A DNA stretch of 64,000 nucleotides, taken from assembly GCA_963833375.1 (NCBI GenBank), contig CAWHXR010000001.1, forward strand, positions 682,001 through 746,000. Direction: 5' to 3'. This document shows, one piece after another, positions 1 to 8,793 of the stretch. The position numbers were made by a program, and so were the translations under genes. This stretch comes from DASUPK01 sp963833375. GTDB taxonomy: Bacteria > Actinomycetota > Thermoleophilia > Solirubrobacterales > 70-9. The notes under the pieces were generated by a model. It was not told the origin of the DNA. It saw only the letters and a program-made list of their open reading frames with translations, and ran no database searches. Within the stretch, counting starts at the first letter, position 1, and the number at the start of each line of letters is the position of its first letter.

Positions 1-580
1 TCGCCCCGGCGCAAGCGAGTGCACCGCCGGCCAGGACGACCACGAGCTCTGGCAGGTTCGGCAGGCCGCCCGCCCCCACGAACATCCCGGCGGCCGCCGT
101 GATCAGCAGGAGCACCATGATCCGCGGTTTGGTGAGCGCCAGGTAGTCGCGCCATGCGCCTGCCGGCACGCGCTCTCCGCGGAATGACGCGGCGGCGCTG
201 AGCAGCGCCGCCGCCAGGGCCAAGCCGGCGAACACGAGGTGGAGCGCGACGGCCCACCCGGGCCGGTCCGCCAGCGCGACCACACCGCCGAAGGCGCTCT
301 CGGCGGCGAACAGGCCGAGAGCCGCGACCGAGATCCCCAGCAATCGTCGGTGCGCGGTCGCTGCGGCGACGACCATCGCACTGAGCAGGGGGACGGCCAG
401 GATCGCCAGCAGCCGGTGGGGGAGACCCAGGTGCAGCGCACCGCTGATGACCACGAGCGCCGTGGCGGCGGCGGCCCCCAGCGCGGCCAATCGCAGCCAG
501 GCACCGGGCGCGACCTCACCCGCGTCCAATCGTGGAACCTCGCTTTGCGGGTCGCGGATCAGCGTACGGGTGTGAGCCAT
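1..580 (-). CDS. ctaB: Protoheme IX farnesyltransferase (heme O synthase) with N-terminal membrane extension, 5' part only
   Basis: The reverse strand from ATG 580 reads 193 codons without a stop and leaves the window. Residues about 28-135 form several hydrophobic segments resembling part of a CtaA/COX15 membrane domain. From about residue 143 the read is a UbiA-type start, WRDYLALTKPRIMVLLLIT, the signature beginning of CtaB, which farnesylates heme B to heme O for cytochrome oxidase. AAGGAGG at 586-592 is an ideal ribosome site 5 nt from the ATG. CtaA-CtaB fusions are known in some bacteria; here the first half is too short to be a full CtaA. The catalytic aspartate motifs lie beyond the edge, so the CtaB call rests on the TKPR region. 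Confidence 0.8.
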   Translation of the reverse strand, partial: MAHTRTLIRDPQSEVPRLDAGEVAPGAWLRLAALGAAAATALVVISGALHLGLPHRLLAILAVPLLSAMVVAAATAHRRLLGISVAALGLFAAESAFGGVVALADRPGWAVALHLVFAGLALAAALLSAAASFRGERVPAGAWRDYLALTKPRIMVLLLITAAAGMFVGAGGLPNLPELVVVLAGGALACAGA

Positions 581-630
581 GCCAGCCTCCTTGGCCGACG
601 CTCTGGCTGGGGGAGTTGCGACTCCGTAGC

Positions 631-661
631 CAAGTGTCGTCACTTGATCGGCGACTGTCAA
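631..661 (-). promoter_or_regulatory. Putative ctaB promoter with inverted-repeat operator
   Basis: On the reverse strand TTGACA (661-656) is followed 17 bp later by GACACT (638-633), a fair -35/-10 pair pointing into ctaB. The -10 lies inside a perfect 6-4-6 inverted repeat CAAGTG-TCGT-CACTTG at 631-646, as expected for a repressor site. The gap also feeds the divergent gene at 761. Function is inferred. Confidence 0.4.
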
Positions 662-760
662 ATTCTCGTTGTGCCCACCGCAGCACAGCTCAGGCGGACT
701 GGACCGCCAAGCGGCGGGGGCAGGGGGAGCCGCTCCTGCAGCCCGTAGCATCCGCGCAGC

Positions 761-1819
761 TTGGAGCAACGGATTCGCTTCTGCGCCTCCTCCGACGGGG
801 CACGGATCGCCTGGGCGGAGCACGGAAAGGGTCCTCCGCTGGTCAAGGCCGCCAACTGGCTCACCCATCTCGAGTTCGACTTGCGGAGCCCGGTCTGGCG
901 GCACTGGATCGAGGAGCTCGGCTCGTCGCATCGGCTCGTGCGCTACGACCAGCGAGGCTGCGGTCTCTCCGATCGCGAGGTGGAGCGGGTCTCGCTCGAG
1001 GCGATGGTGGGGGACCTCGAGGCCGTCGTCGAAGCTGCCGGACTGGACGACTTCGCGCTGCTCGGCATCTCCGGGGGCGGTCCGGTCGCAATCTGCTACG
1101 CCGCCAGGCATCCGGAGCGCGTCAGCCATCTGGTCCTCTACGGCACCTACGCCCGCGGGCGGCGCAAGCGGGACCTCACGGCCGAGGAGCGAGAGGAGGT
1201 CGAGCTGCTCCAGTCGCTGGTTCGAGTCGGCTGGGGCCGCAGCGACCCCACCTTCCGCCGGGTCTTCACGACGCGGTTCATCCCGGAAGCGAGCGAGGAG
1301 CAGAAGGACTGGTTCGACGAGCTGCAGCGAGTGTCGGCGTCGCCCGAGATGGCCGAGCGCCTCCGGGACACCTGGAGCGAGATCGACGTCACCGACGTGC
1401 TTGACAAGGTGTCCGTGCCGACCCTTGTCGCCCATGCCCGCGAGGAGTCCTCCGTTCCCTTCGCGGAGGGACGGTTGCTGGCGACGGGCATCCCGAACGC
1501 CCGCTTCCTCCCGCTGGAGGGCCGTAACCACATCCTGCTCGCCGACGAGCCCGCCTGGCCCGCGTTCCTCGCGGCCCTGCGCGACTTCCTCGGGACGGGC
1601 GCCTTGCCGCCGCCGGACCTCGAGGATCTCAGCCCGCGCGAGCACGACGTCCTGGAGCTCGTCGCGGCGGGCCTCAGCAACGAGGAGATCGGCGCGCACC
1701 TCCATCTCAGCGTCCGTACCGTCGAGCGCCACCTCTCGAACATCTACGCGAAGCTGAGGGTCTCCGGCAAGGCCGCGCGGGCCGCCGCCGCGGCCCGCTT
1801 CTCGAGCCTGCGCCGGTAG
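761..1819 (+). CDS. Alpha/beta-hydrolase fold fused to LuxR-type DNA-binding domain
   Basis: Residues 1-275 are an alpha/beta hydrolase with a nucleophile elbow GISGGG (Ser104) and a C-terminal His (GRNHILL, His257). Residues about 288-345 are a LuxR/GerE helix-turn-helix (LSPREHDVLELVAAGLSNEEI). The catalytic acid position in the HxRxDxxVP-like segment reads HAREESSVP, so the usual Asp is Glu or shifted; catalysis may be weak and the fold may serve as a ligand sensor. Such hydrolase-LuxR fusions occur in actinobacteria and are presumed one-component regulators. The only in-frame start after the TAG at 746 is TTG 761, without a clear ribosome site. It is divergent from ctaB and upstream of an MFS transporter. 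Confidence 0.8.
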   Translation: MEQRIRFCASSDGARIAWAEHGKGPPLVKAANWLTHLEFDLRSPVWRHWIEELGSSHRLVRYDQRGCGLSDREVERVSLEAMVGDLEAVVEAAGLDDFALLGISGGGPVAICYAARHPERVSHLVLYGTYARGRRKRDLTAEEREEVELLQSLVRVGWGRSDPTFRRVFTTRFIPEASEEQKDWFDELQRVSASPEMAERLRDTWSEIDVTDVLDKVSVPTLVAHAREESSVPFAEGRLLATGIPNARFLPLEGRNHILLADEPAWPAFLAALRDFLGTGALPPPDLEDLSPREHDVLELVAAGLSNEEIGAHLHLSVRTVERHLSNIYAKLRVSGKAARAAAAARFSSLRR

Positions 1820-1892
1820 CTCCGGCGCGCCTACGTGTATCCCGCCAGGCCGCCGCCCGGAAGTTGGGTGGTGCCCCCGATGTCAGGGGGCG

Positions 1893-3092
1893 ATGCGGAC
1901 CGTAGTTTGGCTCGCGATGTCAAAGCCCGCCCCATTGCTCTTCATCAGCATGTTCTCCGCCCAGGCGGGAATGCTTGTCCTGGCTCCGATCCTGCCGGAG
2001 GTGAGCCGCGAGTTCGGCGTCACCACCGCAACCGCCGGTCAGCTGCGCTTGTTCTCCGGGATCGCGGGTGGCCTCACCGCAGTCGCCCTGGCGCTGCTCG
2101 CCGGCCGGCTCGACCTGCGCCGCCTGCTCGTCCTCGGTCTCGGCCTGCTGGCGATCGGCTCACTCGGCAGCTCTCTCGCCCCGAGCTTCGGCGTGCTCGC
2201 TGCCGCACAGCTCGCGATCGGCGGCGGGCTTGCGGTTGTCGCCTCCGCCGCGCTCGCGGCGTCGGCGGAGTGGGCGGCCCCGGCGCGCCGCTCGAGTGTC
2301 CTTTCCTGGGCGCTCGTCGGTCAGCCGGCGGCGTGGGTCGTCGGCATGCCGGTGGCGGGAGTGGCCGCGACCATCGACTGGCGCCTCGCCTGGCTCGCCG
2401 TGCCCTTCGCGGCCAGCGTGGTCGCCCTGGCAGCCGTGCTCAGGCGTCCTCCCGGGCCGGCTTCCTCGTCGGCCTCTAACGCGTGGCATCTCCGGAGGGT
2501 CCCCGGGTTGACGGGATGGGCACTGGGCGAGCTCTTCGCTTACGCCGGCTGGGGCGGCACCCTCCTCTACTGCGGCGCGCTCTTCCAGGAGTCCTATGGC
2601 ACCTCGCCGGCGGCCGTTGGGCTGCTGCTCGCGGTTGGGGCCTCGGCCTATTTCCCCGGGACGTTTCTGGCTCGGCGCTGGGTCCAGCACGGGGCGCGGA
2701 CAGTCCTGATCATCCTCGGCCTCGGCCTCGCGGCGGGCATCACTGCGTTCGGAGTGACCCGGCCGGGGGTGGCCTTCAGCGCGGTGCTGTTCAGCGCCCT
2801 GGTCTTCCTGGCAGGCGGGCGAACCCTCGCCGGCAGCACGATCGGGCTTCAGTCCTCCGAGCACAAGGTGGCGGTGACCAGCATCAGGGCCGCGGCGACG
2901 CAATTCGGGTACCTGCTCGGAGCGGCCGCGGGTGGAGTCGCACTGGCGCTGGGCGGGTATCCGGCGGTCGGGGCCGCGCTGGGGGCACTGTTCCTATGCG
3001 GAGTGCTCCCGCACCTCGCCATCTCCGTGGCGGCTCGGCGGGGCGCCCCTTCGGCCCGCGACCGGGCGCTCGGTCTGGCGCCGGTTCGCTGA
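1893..3092 (+). CDS. MFS transporter
   Basis: A 399-residue, highly hydrophobic protein with about 12 predicted membrane segments and an MFS loop (LLAGRLDLRRLLVLGLGLLA) after the second helix. It resembles the AraJ/CynX-like drug and metabolite exporters; substrate unknown. ATG 1893 has GGGGG only 2 nt upstream; ATG 1917 (MSKPAPLLF) is an alternative that would remove 8 non-membrane residues. It lies 73 nt behind the hydrolase-LuxR regulator in the same direction, so that regulator may control it (inference). Confidence 0.85.
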   Translation: MRTVVWLAMSKPAPLLFISMFSAQAGMLVLAPILPEVSREFGVTTATAGQLRLFSGIAGGLTAVALALLAGRLDLRRLLVLGLGLLAIGSLGSSLAPSFGVLAAAQLAIGGGLAVVASAALAASAEWAAPARRSSVLSWALVGQPAAWVVGMPVAGVAATIDWRLAWLAVPFAASVVALAAVLRRPPGPASSSASNAWHLRRVPGLTGWALGELFAYAGWGGTLLYCGALFQESYGTSPAAVGLLLAVGASAYFPGTFLARRWVQHGARTVLIILGLGLAAGITAFGVTRPGVAFSAVLFSALVFLAGGRTLAGSTIGLQSSEHKVAVTSIRAAATQFGYLLGAAAGGVALALGGYPAVGAALGALFLCGVLPHLAISVAARRGAPSARDRALGLAPVR

Positions 3093-3125
3093 CCTCGAAG
3101 GCCGTGCGGCGGAGATCTTCGCGGC

Positions 3126-3371
3126 GGACGTGCCCTTAAGACCAAGGGCGGCAACACGCGCTACGTCGTGCGCAGCTCCGATGGGGACGAGTACACGACC
3201 TTTCGCGAGGCGATCGGCGAAGCGGCGCTGCGAGCGAAGGGAGCGCGGGCGCGGGTGGGGTACCACGAGCAGCAGCGCGGGCAGCACACAAACGTCTATC
3301 TCGACGAGATCGAGCCGCTGCCGGGGTGCGGTGGGCGGCGGCGAGTCCTCATACCGATGTTGCCTCGATGA
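3126..3371 (+). pseudogene. Remnant of a small unknown protein gene
   Basis: In the frame running through GTG 3168 the translation is protein-like and hydrophilic (ALKTKGGNTRYVVRSSDGDE, then TTFREAIGEAALRAKGARARV and TNVYLDEIEPL), but there is no credible start, and it ends in low-quality sequence overlapping the 3' end of the convergent methyltransferase. It looks like the middle of a small soluble protein whose first part was lost. I do not recognise the family. Confidence 0.35.
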
Positions 3372-4209
3372 CGTGGATGAGCCTGGCGCCGGGATCGCGA
3401 CGGTCGACGGCCGCGGGAGGGTCGGCGTCTCCGGCGTGCAAGCGCGCCTGGCTGAAGCCGGCAGCCTTCAGCGCAGCTGTGGCCTCGGCCTCGTTGACGA
3501 AGTGCGTGTGCACCCTGCCCCGCACGAACACGGAGAGGACCACGCTGAAGGCTCGCTCGCCGGGGCCTCGGTTCAAGCCGGCCAGACGCAGGTCCGCCAG
3601 ATAGAGGCCCTCCCGGAACTCCCCAAGCGCGCTGGCGAAGCGGCGCCAGATTGCGACTACTTGCTCCCGGTCCAAGTAGGTGAGCAGGCCCTCGGTGATG
3701 ATCGCCACACCCTCGCCGCGATCGAGCGTGTCGACGAGGCTGCGAAGGCTCCCCGCCCCGCTCTCGCGCAGGACGTCGAGATCAACGACGCGGTGGCGGT
3801 CGCTCAACGAGCCCATTCGAGCCAGCGCGCGGCGCTTGCGCTCGGCCATCTCGGGAAGGTCGCCCTCGACGTAGGTCAGCCGCTCGCCGTAGCGCTCGCT
3901 GAAGCGCCAGCCGCGAGGCGACATTCCACATGCCGGCTCGATCACCTGGCGCACGTTCCCAGCCTCGATAGCACGCTCGAGCAGGTGGTCAATGACCCGG
4001 TGCCGCGCAAGCAGGGCGCCCTCCAGCGTGGGCCCGCCGAGCACACGGCTCAGCGCCATCGGCGGACCAAGCGCCTCAAACAGCACGCGACCCTGCCAGG
4101 TGGCGAGCTCCGGATGCGAGAGCTTGTTCCGGACCCAGGCGTGGCCGGTGTAATGCGCGGTGGGACTGATCGCGTCTGGTCCTCGGCGAAGATTCAGGTG
4201 AGGGGCCAT
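3349..4209 (-). CDS. Class I SAM-dependent methyltransferase, leucine carboxyl methyltransferase (LCM/PPM1) type
   Basis: 286 residues. An early segment resembles the Ppm1/Tcmp/LCM family (AHYTGHAWVRNKLSHPEL); the SAM-binding loop is IEPACGMSPRGWRF (about residues 90-103) and is followed by YVEGDLPEM, the ribose-contacting acidic strand, and VVDLDVL. TEGLLTYL is the usual post-motif segment. In related bacterial proteins the substrate is usually a small-molecule or polyketide carboxyl or hydroxyl; none can be named here. ATG 4209 has no strong ribosome site. Confidence 0.75.
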   Translation of the reverse strand: MAPHLNLRRGPDAISPTAHYTGHAWVRNKLSHPELATWQGRVLFEALGPPMALSRVLGGPTLEGALLARHRVIDHLLERAIEAGNVRQVIEPACGMSPRGWRFSERYGERLTYVEGDLPEMAERKRRALARMGSLSDRHRVVDLDVLRESGAGSLRSLVDTLDRGEGVAIITEGLLTYLDREQVVAIWRRFASALGEFREGLYLADLRLAGLNRGPGERAFSVVLSVFVRGRVHTHFVNEAEATAALKAAGFSQARLHAGDADPPAAVDRRDPGARLIHVIEATSV

Positions 4210-4251
4210 CCGCTTTGAATTGTGCGTGGCTCTCCGACCCAGCGACCCGGT

Positions 4252-4303
4252 CAGCGCGGGCTACGAAACCGAAGTTCACAGGTCGAATCCTCTCGGGCGC
4301 GCT
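4252..4303 (+). repeat. tRNA-Arg-like 3' half, copy A
   Basis: The stretch reads as an anticodon arm with loop CTACGAA (anticodon ACG), a variable region, a T arm (CACAGG..CGAATCC) and an acceptor strand CGGGCGCGCT. The T loop has lost a base (GGTCGAAT instead of GGTTCGAAT) and no matching 5' acceptor or D arm is found upstream, so it is not a working tRNA. It is about 90 percent identical by eye to copy B at 5776-5828. Confidence 0.6.
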
Positions 4304-4315
4304 ATTTCGCGCCCC
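4295..4315. terminator. Strong GC hairpin after tRNA-like copy A
   Basis: GGGCGCG-CTATTT-CGCGCCC forms a perfect 7-bp stem with a 6-nt loop. It sits 42 nt beyond the start of the leftward methyltransferase gene and 63 nt before the next rightward gene. There is no T run, so termination is uncertain; it may simply be a fossil of the tRNA locus. Confidence 0.35.
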
Positions 4316-4377
4316 GCTGTGTGTCGCTGCGCCTAGGATCAGGGTGAGGTGACTTCCCGAATGGAAAGGTCCGGAAG

Positions 4378-5748
4378 ATGGCGGCTGGGGGAACGGTGAT
4401 GCCCGCGAGGGACAGCTACGCGGACAAGTCCTTCTGGTTGGAAGGCGAGCCCTACAGTGAGGCCGAGCCGCTCAGCGGGGAGCGCCAGGTCGATGTCGCA
4501 ATCGTCGGGGGAGGCTTCACGGGGCTGGCGACCGCCCACTTCCTGAAGCGAATGGAGCCCTCGCTGAACGTTGCCTTGCTGGAGGCGCAGGTGATCGGCT
4601 ACGGGGCCTCCGGTCGCAACGCCGGGTTCTCGATGACCCTGTTCGGACTCAGCCTGTCCGTCACCGCGACCCTTTACGGGCGCGAGCGGGCCCTATCGGC
4701 GCACCGCTACATGGAAGAGGCGGTCGAGACGCTCGAGAACCTCGTTCGGGACCACGAGATCGACTGCGACTACGAGCGGCCGGGTTTCCTGCGAGTTGCA
4801 ACGACTCCCACACAGGTCCGGCGCATTCAGAAGGAACTCGAACTCGCGGATCGGATGGGCATTCGAGACGTCGAGTGGCTGGATGCCGAGCAGGTCCGGG
4901 CCGAGGTCGACAGCCCCACCTACCTGGGCGCCTGGTGGGAGCCGCGCTGCGGGCTGGTCAACCCCGCGAAGCTGGCGCGGGGAATGCGGACCGTCGTCGA
5001 GGGCCAAGGAGTCGCCGTGCATGAGCGCAGCCCGGTGACCGCGCTCCGGCTAGATGGCTCGCCCCTCGCGCTCGAGACGCCGAACGGGCGGCTGCTGGCG
5101 GACCGGGCAGTCCTGGCCTTGAACGGCTATTCGCACCTGCTGCCGCAGCTCCGCAGCCTTCAGGTACCCGCCTTCACCCACATCGTGCTTACCGAGCCAC
5201 TCCCCGCGGACGTGCGCGAAGCGATCGGATGGCGACAGCGCCAGGGGATCGAGGATGCGCGCAGCCTGGTCCATTACTACCGCCTGACCGCCGATGACCG
5301 GCTGCTGATGGGCGGGCGCGACGTGACGCTCGCCTACGGCGACGACATGGCGCACGATCGCAACGAGCGAACCTTCCGCGCCCTGGAGCAGGACGCGAGG
5401 CGGACCTTCCCGCAGCTTTCCGAGCTGCGCTTCACTCACCGCTGGGGAGGGCCCGTATCGGTGCCGCTGCAGCTGGTGCCCGCTCTAGGCCACCTGCCCG
5501 CAAACCGCCGGGTCCTCTACAGCCTGGGCTGCATGGGCCATGGCGTCTCGCTCACCCAACTGAACGGCTTGACGCTCGCTGAGTTGCTGCTCGAGCGCCC
5601 CAGCGAGCGCACCGGACAGTTCTTCGTCGACCGGCGAGTCCTACCTTGGCCGGGAGAACCCCTCAGGATGGGCGTGGCGGCCGCTCTCCGCCAAGCTTTT
5701 CGGGCCGATGACGCCTGGGCGGAGCGCCGGGGGCCAGCTGCTGACTGA
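4378..5748 (+). CDS. FAD-dependent oxidoreductase, DAO family (gamma-glutamylputrescine oxidase-like)
   Basis: 456 residues. The FAD-binding Rossmann motif is VAIVGGGFTGLATAHFL (residues about 40-56), followed by GYGASGRNAGF, the second DAO-family flavin contact. The C-terminal segment LYSLGCMGHGVSLTQLNG is the third. This combination matches the PuuB-like oxidases that oxidise secondary or primary amines with O2. There is no neighbouring puu gene, so the substrate is open. Two starts are possible: ATG 4378, with a loose GGAAG, and ATG 4399, which has GGGGGAA at better spacing. The gene is bounded on both sides by tRNA-Arg-like repeats. Confidence 0.8.
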   Translation: MAAGGTVMPARDSYADKSFWLEGEPYSEAEPLSGERQVDVAIVGGGFTGLATAHFLKRMEPSLNVALLEAQVIGYGASGRNAGFSMTLFGLSLSVTATLYGRERALSAHRYMEEAVETLENLVRDHEIDCDYERPGFLRVATTPTQVRRIQKELELADRMGIRDVEWLDAEQVRAEVDSPTYLGAWWEPRCGLVNPAKLARGMRTVVEGQGVAVHERSPVTALRLDGSPLALETPNGRLLADRAVLALNGYSHLLPQLRSLQVPAFTHIVLTEPLPADVREAIGWRQRQGIEDARSLVHYYRLTADDRLLMGGRDVTLAYGDDMAHDRNERTFRALEQDARRTFPQLSELRFTHRWGGPVSVPLQLVPALGHLPANRRVLYSLGCMGHGVSLTQLNGLTLAELLLERPSERTGQFFVDRRVLPWPGEPLRMGVAAALRQAFRADDAWAERRGPAAD

Positions 5749-5750
5749 AC

Positions 5751-5828
5751 CATCCCGATAGCTCCACCGAACACCCGGCGCGGTCTGCGAAACCGAAGGT
5801 CACAGGGTCGAATCCTGTCGGGCGCGCT
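5751..5828 (+). repeat. Degenerate tRNA-Arg-like sequence, copy B (nearly full length)
   Basis: CCCGATAGCTC at 5754-5764 resembles a 5' acceptor end plus the conserved TAGCTC of a D arm. It is followed by an anticodon arm CGGT-CTGCGAA-ACCG (anticodon GCG, Arg), then a T arm ACAGG-GTCGAAT-CCTGT and acceptor strand CGGGCGC. The first T-loop base is G instead of T, the D arm does not close and the 5' acceptor pairs only partly, so it is a pseudo-tRNA. No CCA is encoded. Confidence 0.6.
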
Positions 5829-5894
5829 TCCGGGCGGGCCGAGCGGAGGTCTACACTCGGATATCGGACTTCTGGTGGGGGCGAGTCCGCCCAG

Positions 5895-7730
5895 GTGGAG
5901 AACAAGACCGTCGAAGAAAAGGAACGCGTAATCATCCGCTTCGCGGGTGACTCCGGCGACGGCATCCAGCTCTCCGGCAACCTGTTCGCCGCCGAGACGG
6001 CGCTGATCGGCAACGACCTGGTCACGCTGCCGAACTTCCCGGCCGAGATTCGCGCTCCCGCAGGCACCCTGGCGGGGGTCTCCGCCTTTCAGATCCATTT
6101 CGCCTCCCGCGAGATCCTCACCCCGGGCGGGCGTCCGAACGTGCTCGTGGCGATGAACCCGGCGGCACTCAAGGCGAACCTGTCGGAGCTCGAGCCGGGC
6201 GGCATCGTGATCGCCAACCAGGACGGCTTCACCAAGGGAAACCTCGGCAAGGCACACTACGACGAGAACCCGCTCGAGGACGGCTCGCTCGACGGCTACC
6301 AGCTGTTCCGGGTGCCGATGACCTCGATGACGGTGCGTGCGACCGAGGGAATCGACGAGATCAGCTCTCGCGATGCAGCTCGCTCCAAGAACTTCTTCGC
6401 CCTGGGACTGGTTTCCTGGATGTACAGTCGGCCGACCGAGTCGACGGTGTCCTGGATCGAGAGCAAGTTCGAGTCCAAGCCCCCGATCAGGGACGCCAAC
6501 CTCGCCGCCTTCAGGGCCGGATTCAACTTCGGCGAGACGGCCGAGCTGCTGCAGGTCAGCTATCAGGTGAAGGCCGCGCCGGCGGACCCCGGGACCTACC
6601 GCGCCGTCAACGGCACGACCGCCACCGCGTTAGGGCTGATCGCCGCCAGCGTCCGTAGCGGCCTGTCGCTGTTCCTCGCCAGCTACCCGATCACCCCGGC
6701 CTCCGAGCTGCTGCACGAGCTCTCGCGCCAGCGCCGCTTCGGAGTGCGGACCGTCCAGGCCGAGGATGAGATCGCCGCCGCCAACATGGCGCTGGGCGCC
6801 GCCTTCGGCGGGCACCTCGGCGTGACCGCCACCAGTGGCCCCGGGATGGACCTGAAGGCCGAGACGATCGGGCTCGCCGTCGCGCTGGAGCTGCCGCTCG
6901 TGGTGATCGACGTCCAGCGCGCGGGCCCCTCGACCGGAATGCCGACCAAGACCGAGGCCGCGGATCTGCTCACCGCGATGTACGGGCGACACGGCGAGTC
7001 GCCCCTGCCGATCGTGGCCGCCTCGACGCCGGCGGACTGCTTCGGGGCCGCACTCGAAGCCGCCCGCATTGCGATCACCTACCGGACCCCCGTGATCCTG
7101 CTCTCGGACACCTTCCTGGCGAACTCCTCGGAGCCCTGGCGCCTGCCGGACGTCGCCGAGCTCCCCGAGATCGATCCTGGATTCGCGACCGAAGTGGATG
7201 GCGACAGCTTCCAGCCCTACGCCCGCGATGACCGCGGCGCCCGTCCCTGGGCGCTTCCGGGAACCCCGGGCCTTGCCCACGTGATCGGCGGCCTCGAGAA
7301 GGAGGACGTCACCGGGGAGATCAGCTACGAGCCGGATAACCACGCTCGCATGACCGAGCTACGGGCCGCCAAGGTCGCCGGCATCGCCGACGAGATCGGC
7401 GAGCTCGTCCCCGACGATCCCGACGGGGCGGACCTGCTGGTCCTCGGGTGGGGATCGACCTACGGCGCAATCACCGGCGCCGCCAGGCGAATCAGGCGCC
7501 GCGGCGGGCGGGTCGCCTGCGCGCATCTGCGCCACCTCAACCCGCTGCCACCGAACACGGGCGAGCTGCTCCGCTCCTACGAGAAGCTGCTGATCCCGGA
7601 GACGAACAGCGGCCAGCTCTGGAGGATCATCCGGGCCGAGTTCCTGGTCGACGCGCTCCGCTACAACAAGATCGAGGGCCTTCCGATCTTCGCCGAGGAG
7701 CTCGACGAGGTGATCAGCGCCGAGCTATGA
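5895..7730 (+). CDS. korA: 2-oxoglutarate:ferredoxin oxidoreductase, fused gamma-alpha subunit
   Basis: 611 residues. The N-terminal gamma domain (about 1-195) begins VIIRFAGDSGDGIQLSGNLF and carries NFPAEIRAP; the alpha domain starts near residue 215 and has the YPITPASELL motif and VQAEDEIAAANMALGAAFGG, typical of KorA and related 2-oxoacid:ferredoxin oxidoreductases. With KorB it decarboxylates 2-oxoglutarate to succinyl-CoA and reduces ferredoxin, an oxidative TCA step that replaces the lipoamide complex in many actinobacteria. The start is GTG 5895 (VENKTVEEKE). Its stop overlaps the korB start (ATGA), so the two are translationally coupled. Confidence 0.92.
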   Translation: MENKTVEEKERVIIRFAGDSGDGIQLSGNLFAAETALIGNDLVTLPNFPAEIRAPAGTLAGVSAFQIHFASREILTPGGRPNVLVAMNPAALKANLSELEPGGIVIANQDGFTKGNLGKAHYDENPLEDGSLDGYQLFRVPMTSMTVRATEGIDEISSRDAARSKNFFALGLVSWMYSRPTESTVSWIESKFESKPPIRDANLAAFRAGFNFGETAELLQVSYQVKAAPADPGTYRAVNGTTATALGLIAASVRSGLSLFLASYPITPASELLHELSRQRRFGVRTVQAEDEIAAANMALGAAFGGHLGVTATSGPGMDLKAETIGLAVALELPLVVIDVQRAGPSTGMPTKTEAADLLTAMYGRHGESPLPIVAASTPADCFGAALEAARIAITYRTPVILLSDTFLANSSEPWRLPDVAELPEIDPGFATEVDGDSFQPYARDDRGARPWALPGTPGLAHVIGGLEKEDVTGEISYEPDNHARMTELRAAKVAGIADEIGELVPDDPDGADLLVLGWGSTYGAITGAARRIRRRGGRVACAHLRHLNPLPPNTGELLRSYEKLLIPETNSGQLWRIIRAEFLVDALRYNKIEGLPIFAEELDEVISAEL

Positions 7731-8788
7731 GCGAGACCAACGGACACGCGGGCAACGGCGGTGCGCCGCGGGCGCCGGCTGGGGAGGCCGCCGCGACGCT
7801 GACGAAGAAGGATTTCGCCTCGGACCAGGAGACCCGCTGGTGCCCCGGTTGCGGGGACTACGCCATCCTGGCGACGGTCCAGCAGTTTCTCCCCGAGCTC
7901 GGAGTCCCGCCGGAGAAGATCGTCTTCATCGCGGGCATTGGCTGCTCGGGGCGGTTCGCGTACTACATGAGCACCTACGGCGTTCATGGGATCCACGGCC
8001 GTGCCCCGGCGCTCGGCACCGGCCTTGCGCTCGCCCGCCCCGATCTCTCGGTCTGGGTCGTGACCGGTGACGGCGACTCCCTTTCGATCGGCGGCAACCA
8101 CCTGATCCACGCGCTGCGCCGCAACGTGCCGATCAACATCCTGCTCTTCAACAACCAGATCTACGGGCTCACCAAGGGCCAGTACTCGCCGACCAGCGAG
8201 GAGGGCAAGGTGACCAAGTCGACGCCCTTCGGCTCCCAGGACCATCCCTTCAACCCGATCGCCCTCGCCCTCGGCGCGGATGCGAGCTTCGTCGCCCGGA
8301 CCGTCGACACCGACCGCGACCACGAGACGGAGGTCCTGCGCGCAGCGGCCGCGCACCGGGGATCCTCGTTCGTCGAGATCTACCAGAACTGCAACGTCTT
8401 CAACGACGGCGCCTTCGAGGCCGTACGCGGGAAGGCGAAGGCCGCCAACCAGATCCGCCTCGTCGACGGCGAGCGGATTCGCTTCGGCGCCGAGGGCGAG
8501 CGCGGCGTCGTCCGCGCCCCGAATGGCCGACTCCAGGTGGCCGAGGTGAGCGATGTCGGAGAGGACGCCCTGGTCGTGCACGACGCCGATGACGCCGCCC
8601 ATGCCTACGCCCTCGCGCGCCTCGCCGACCGCCCCAGCGGCCCCACCCCGGTCGGCGTGATTCGCTCGAGCGACCGACCCACGTACGCGGAGGGGATGAC
8701 CGAGCAGCTCGCCGCGGCCCGGGAGGGCCTCGGCGATGACGACCTCGCTTCGCTGCTCCGTTCAGGCGACACCTGGACGATCGAGTAG
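7727..8788 (+). CDS. korB: 2-oxoglutarate:ferredoxin oxidoreductase beta subunit
   Basis: 353 residues from ATG 7727, which overlaps the korA TGA. Cysteines in RWCPGCGDYAIL, GIGCSGRF and YQNCNVFND are the expected 4Fe-4S ligands. VTGDGDSLSIGGNHLIHALRR and LFNNQIYGLTKGQ form the thiamine diphosphate and Mg2+ site. An open frame extends further upstream inside korA, but the family start fits ATG 7727. It is the catalytic partner of KorA; no dedicated ferredoxin gene is next to it. Confidence 0.93.
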   Translation: MSETNGHAGNGGAPRAPAGEAAATLTKKDFASDQETRWCPGCGDYAILATVQQFLPELGVPPEKIVFIAGIGCSGRFAYYMSTYGVHGIHGRAPALGTGLALARPDLSVWVVTGDGDSLSIGGNHLIHALRRNVPINILLFNNQIYGLTKGQYSPTSEEGKVTKSTPFGSQDHPFNPIALALGADASFVARTVDTDRDHETEVLRAAAAHRGSSFVEIYQNCNVFNDGAFEAVRGKAKAANQIRLVDGERIRFGAEGERGVVRAPNGRLQVAEVSDVGEDALVVHDADDAAHAYALARLADRPSGPTPVGVIRSSDRPTYAEGMTEQLAAAREGLGDDDLASLLRSGDTWTIE

Positions 8789-8793
8789 CGGCT

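Noticed and set aside
2932..4218. A 428-codon rightward open frame across the MFS and methyltransferase ends
   Set aside because: It is antisense to the methyltransferase and out of frame with the MFS gene; composition is not protein-like.
5751..5828. A functional tRNA-Arg gene
   Set aside because: The 5' acceptor does not pair fully, the D arm does not close and the T loop has lost its invariant first T, so it was kept only as a pseudo-tRNA repeat.
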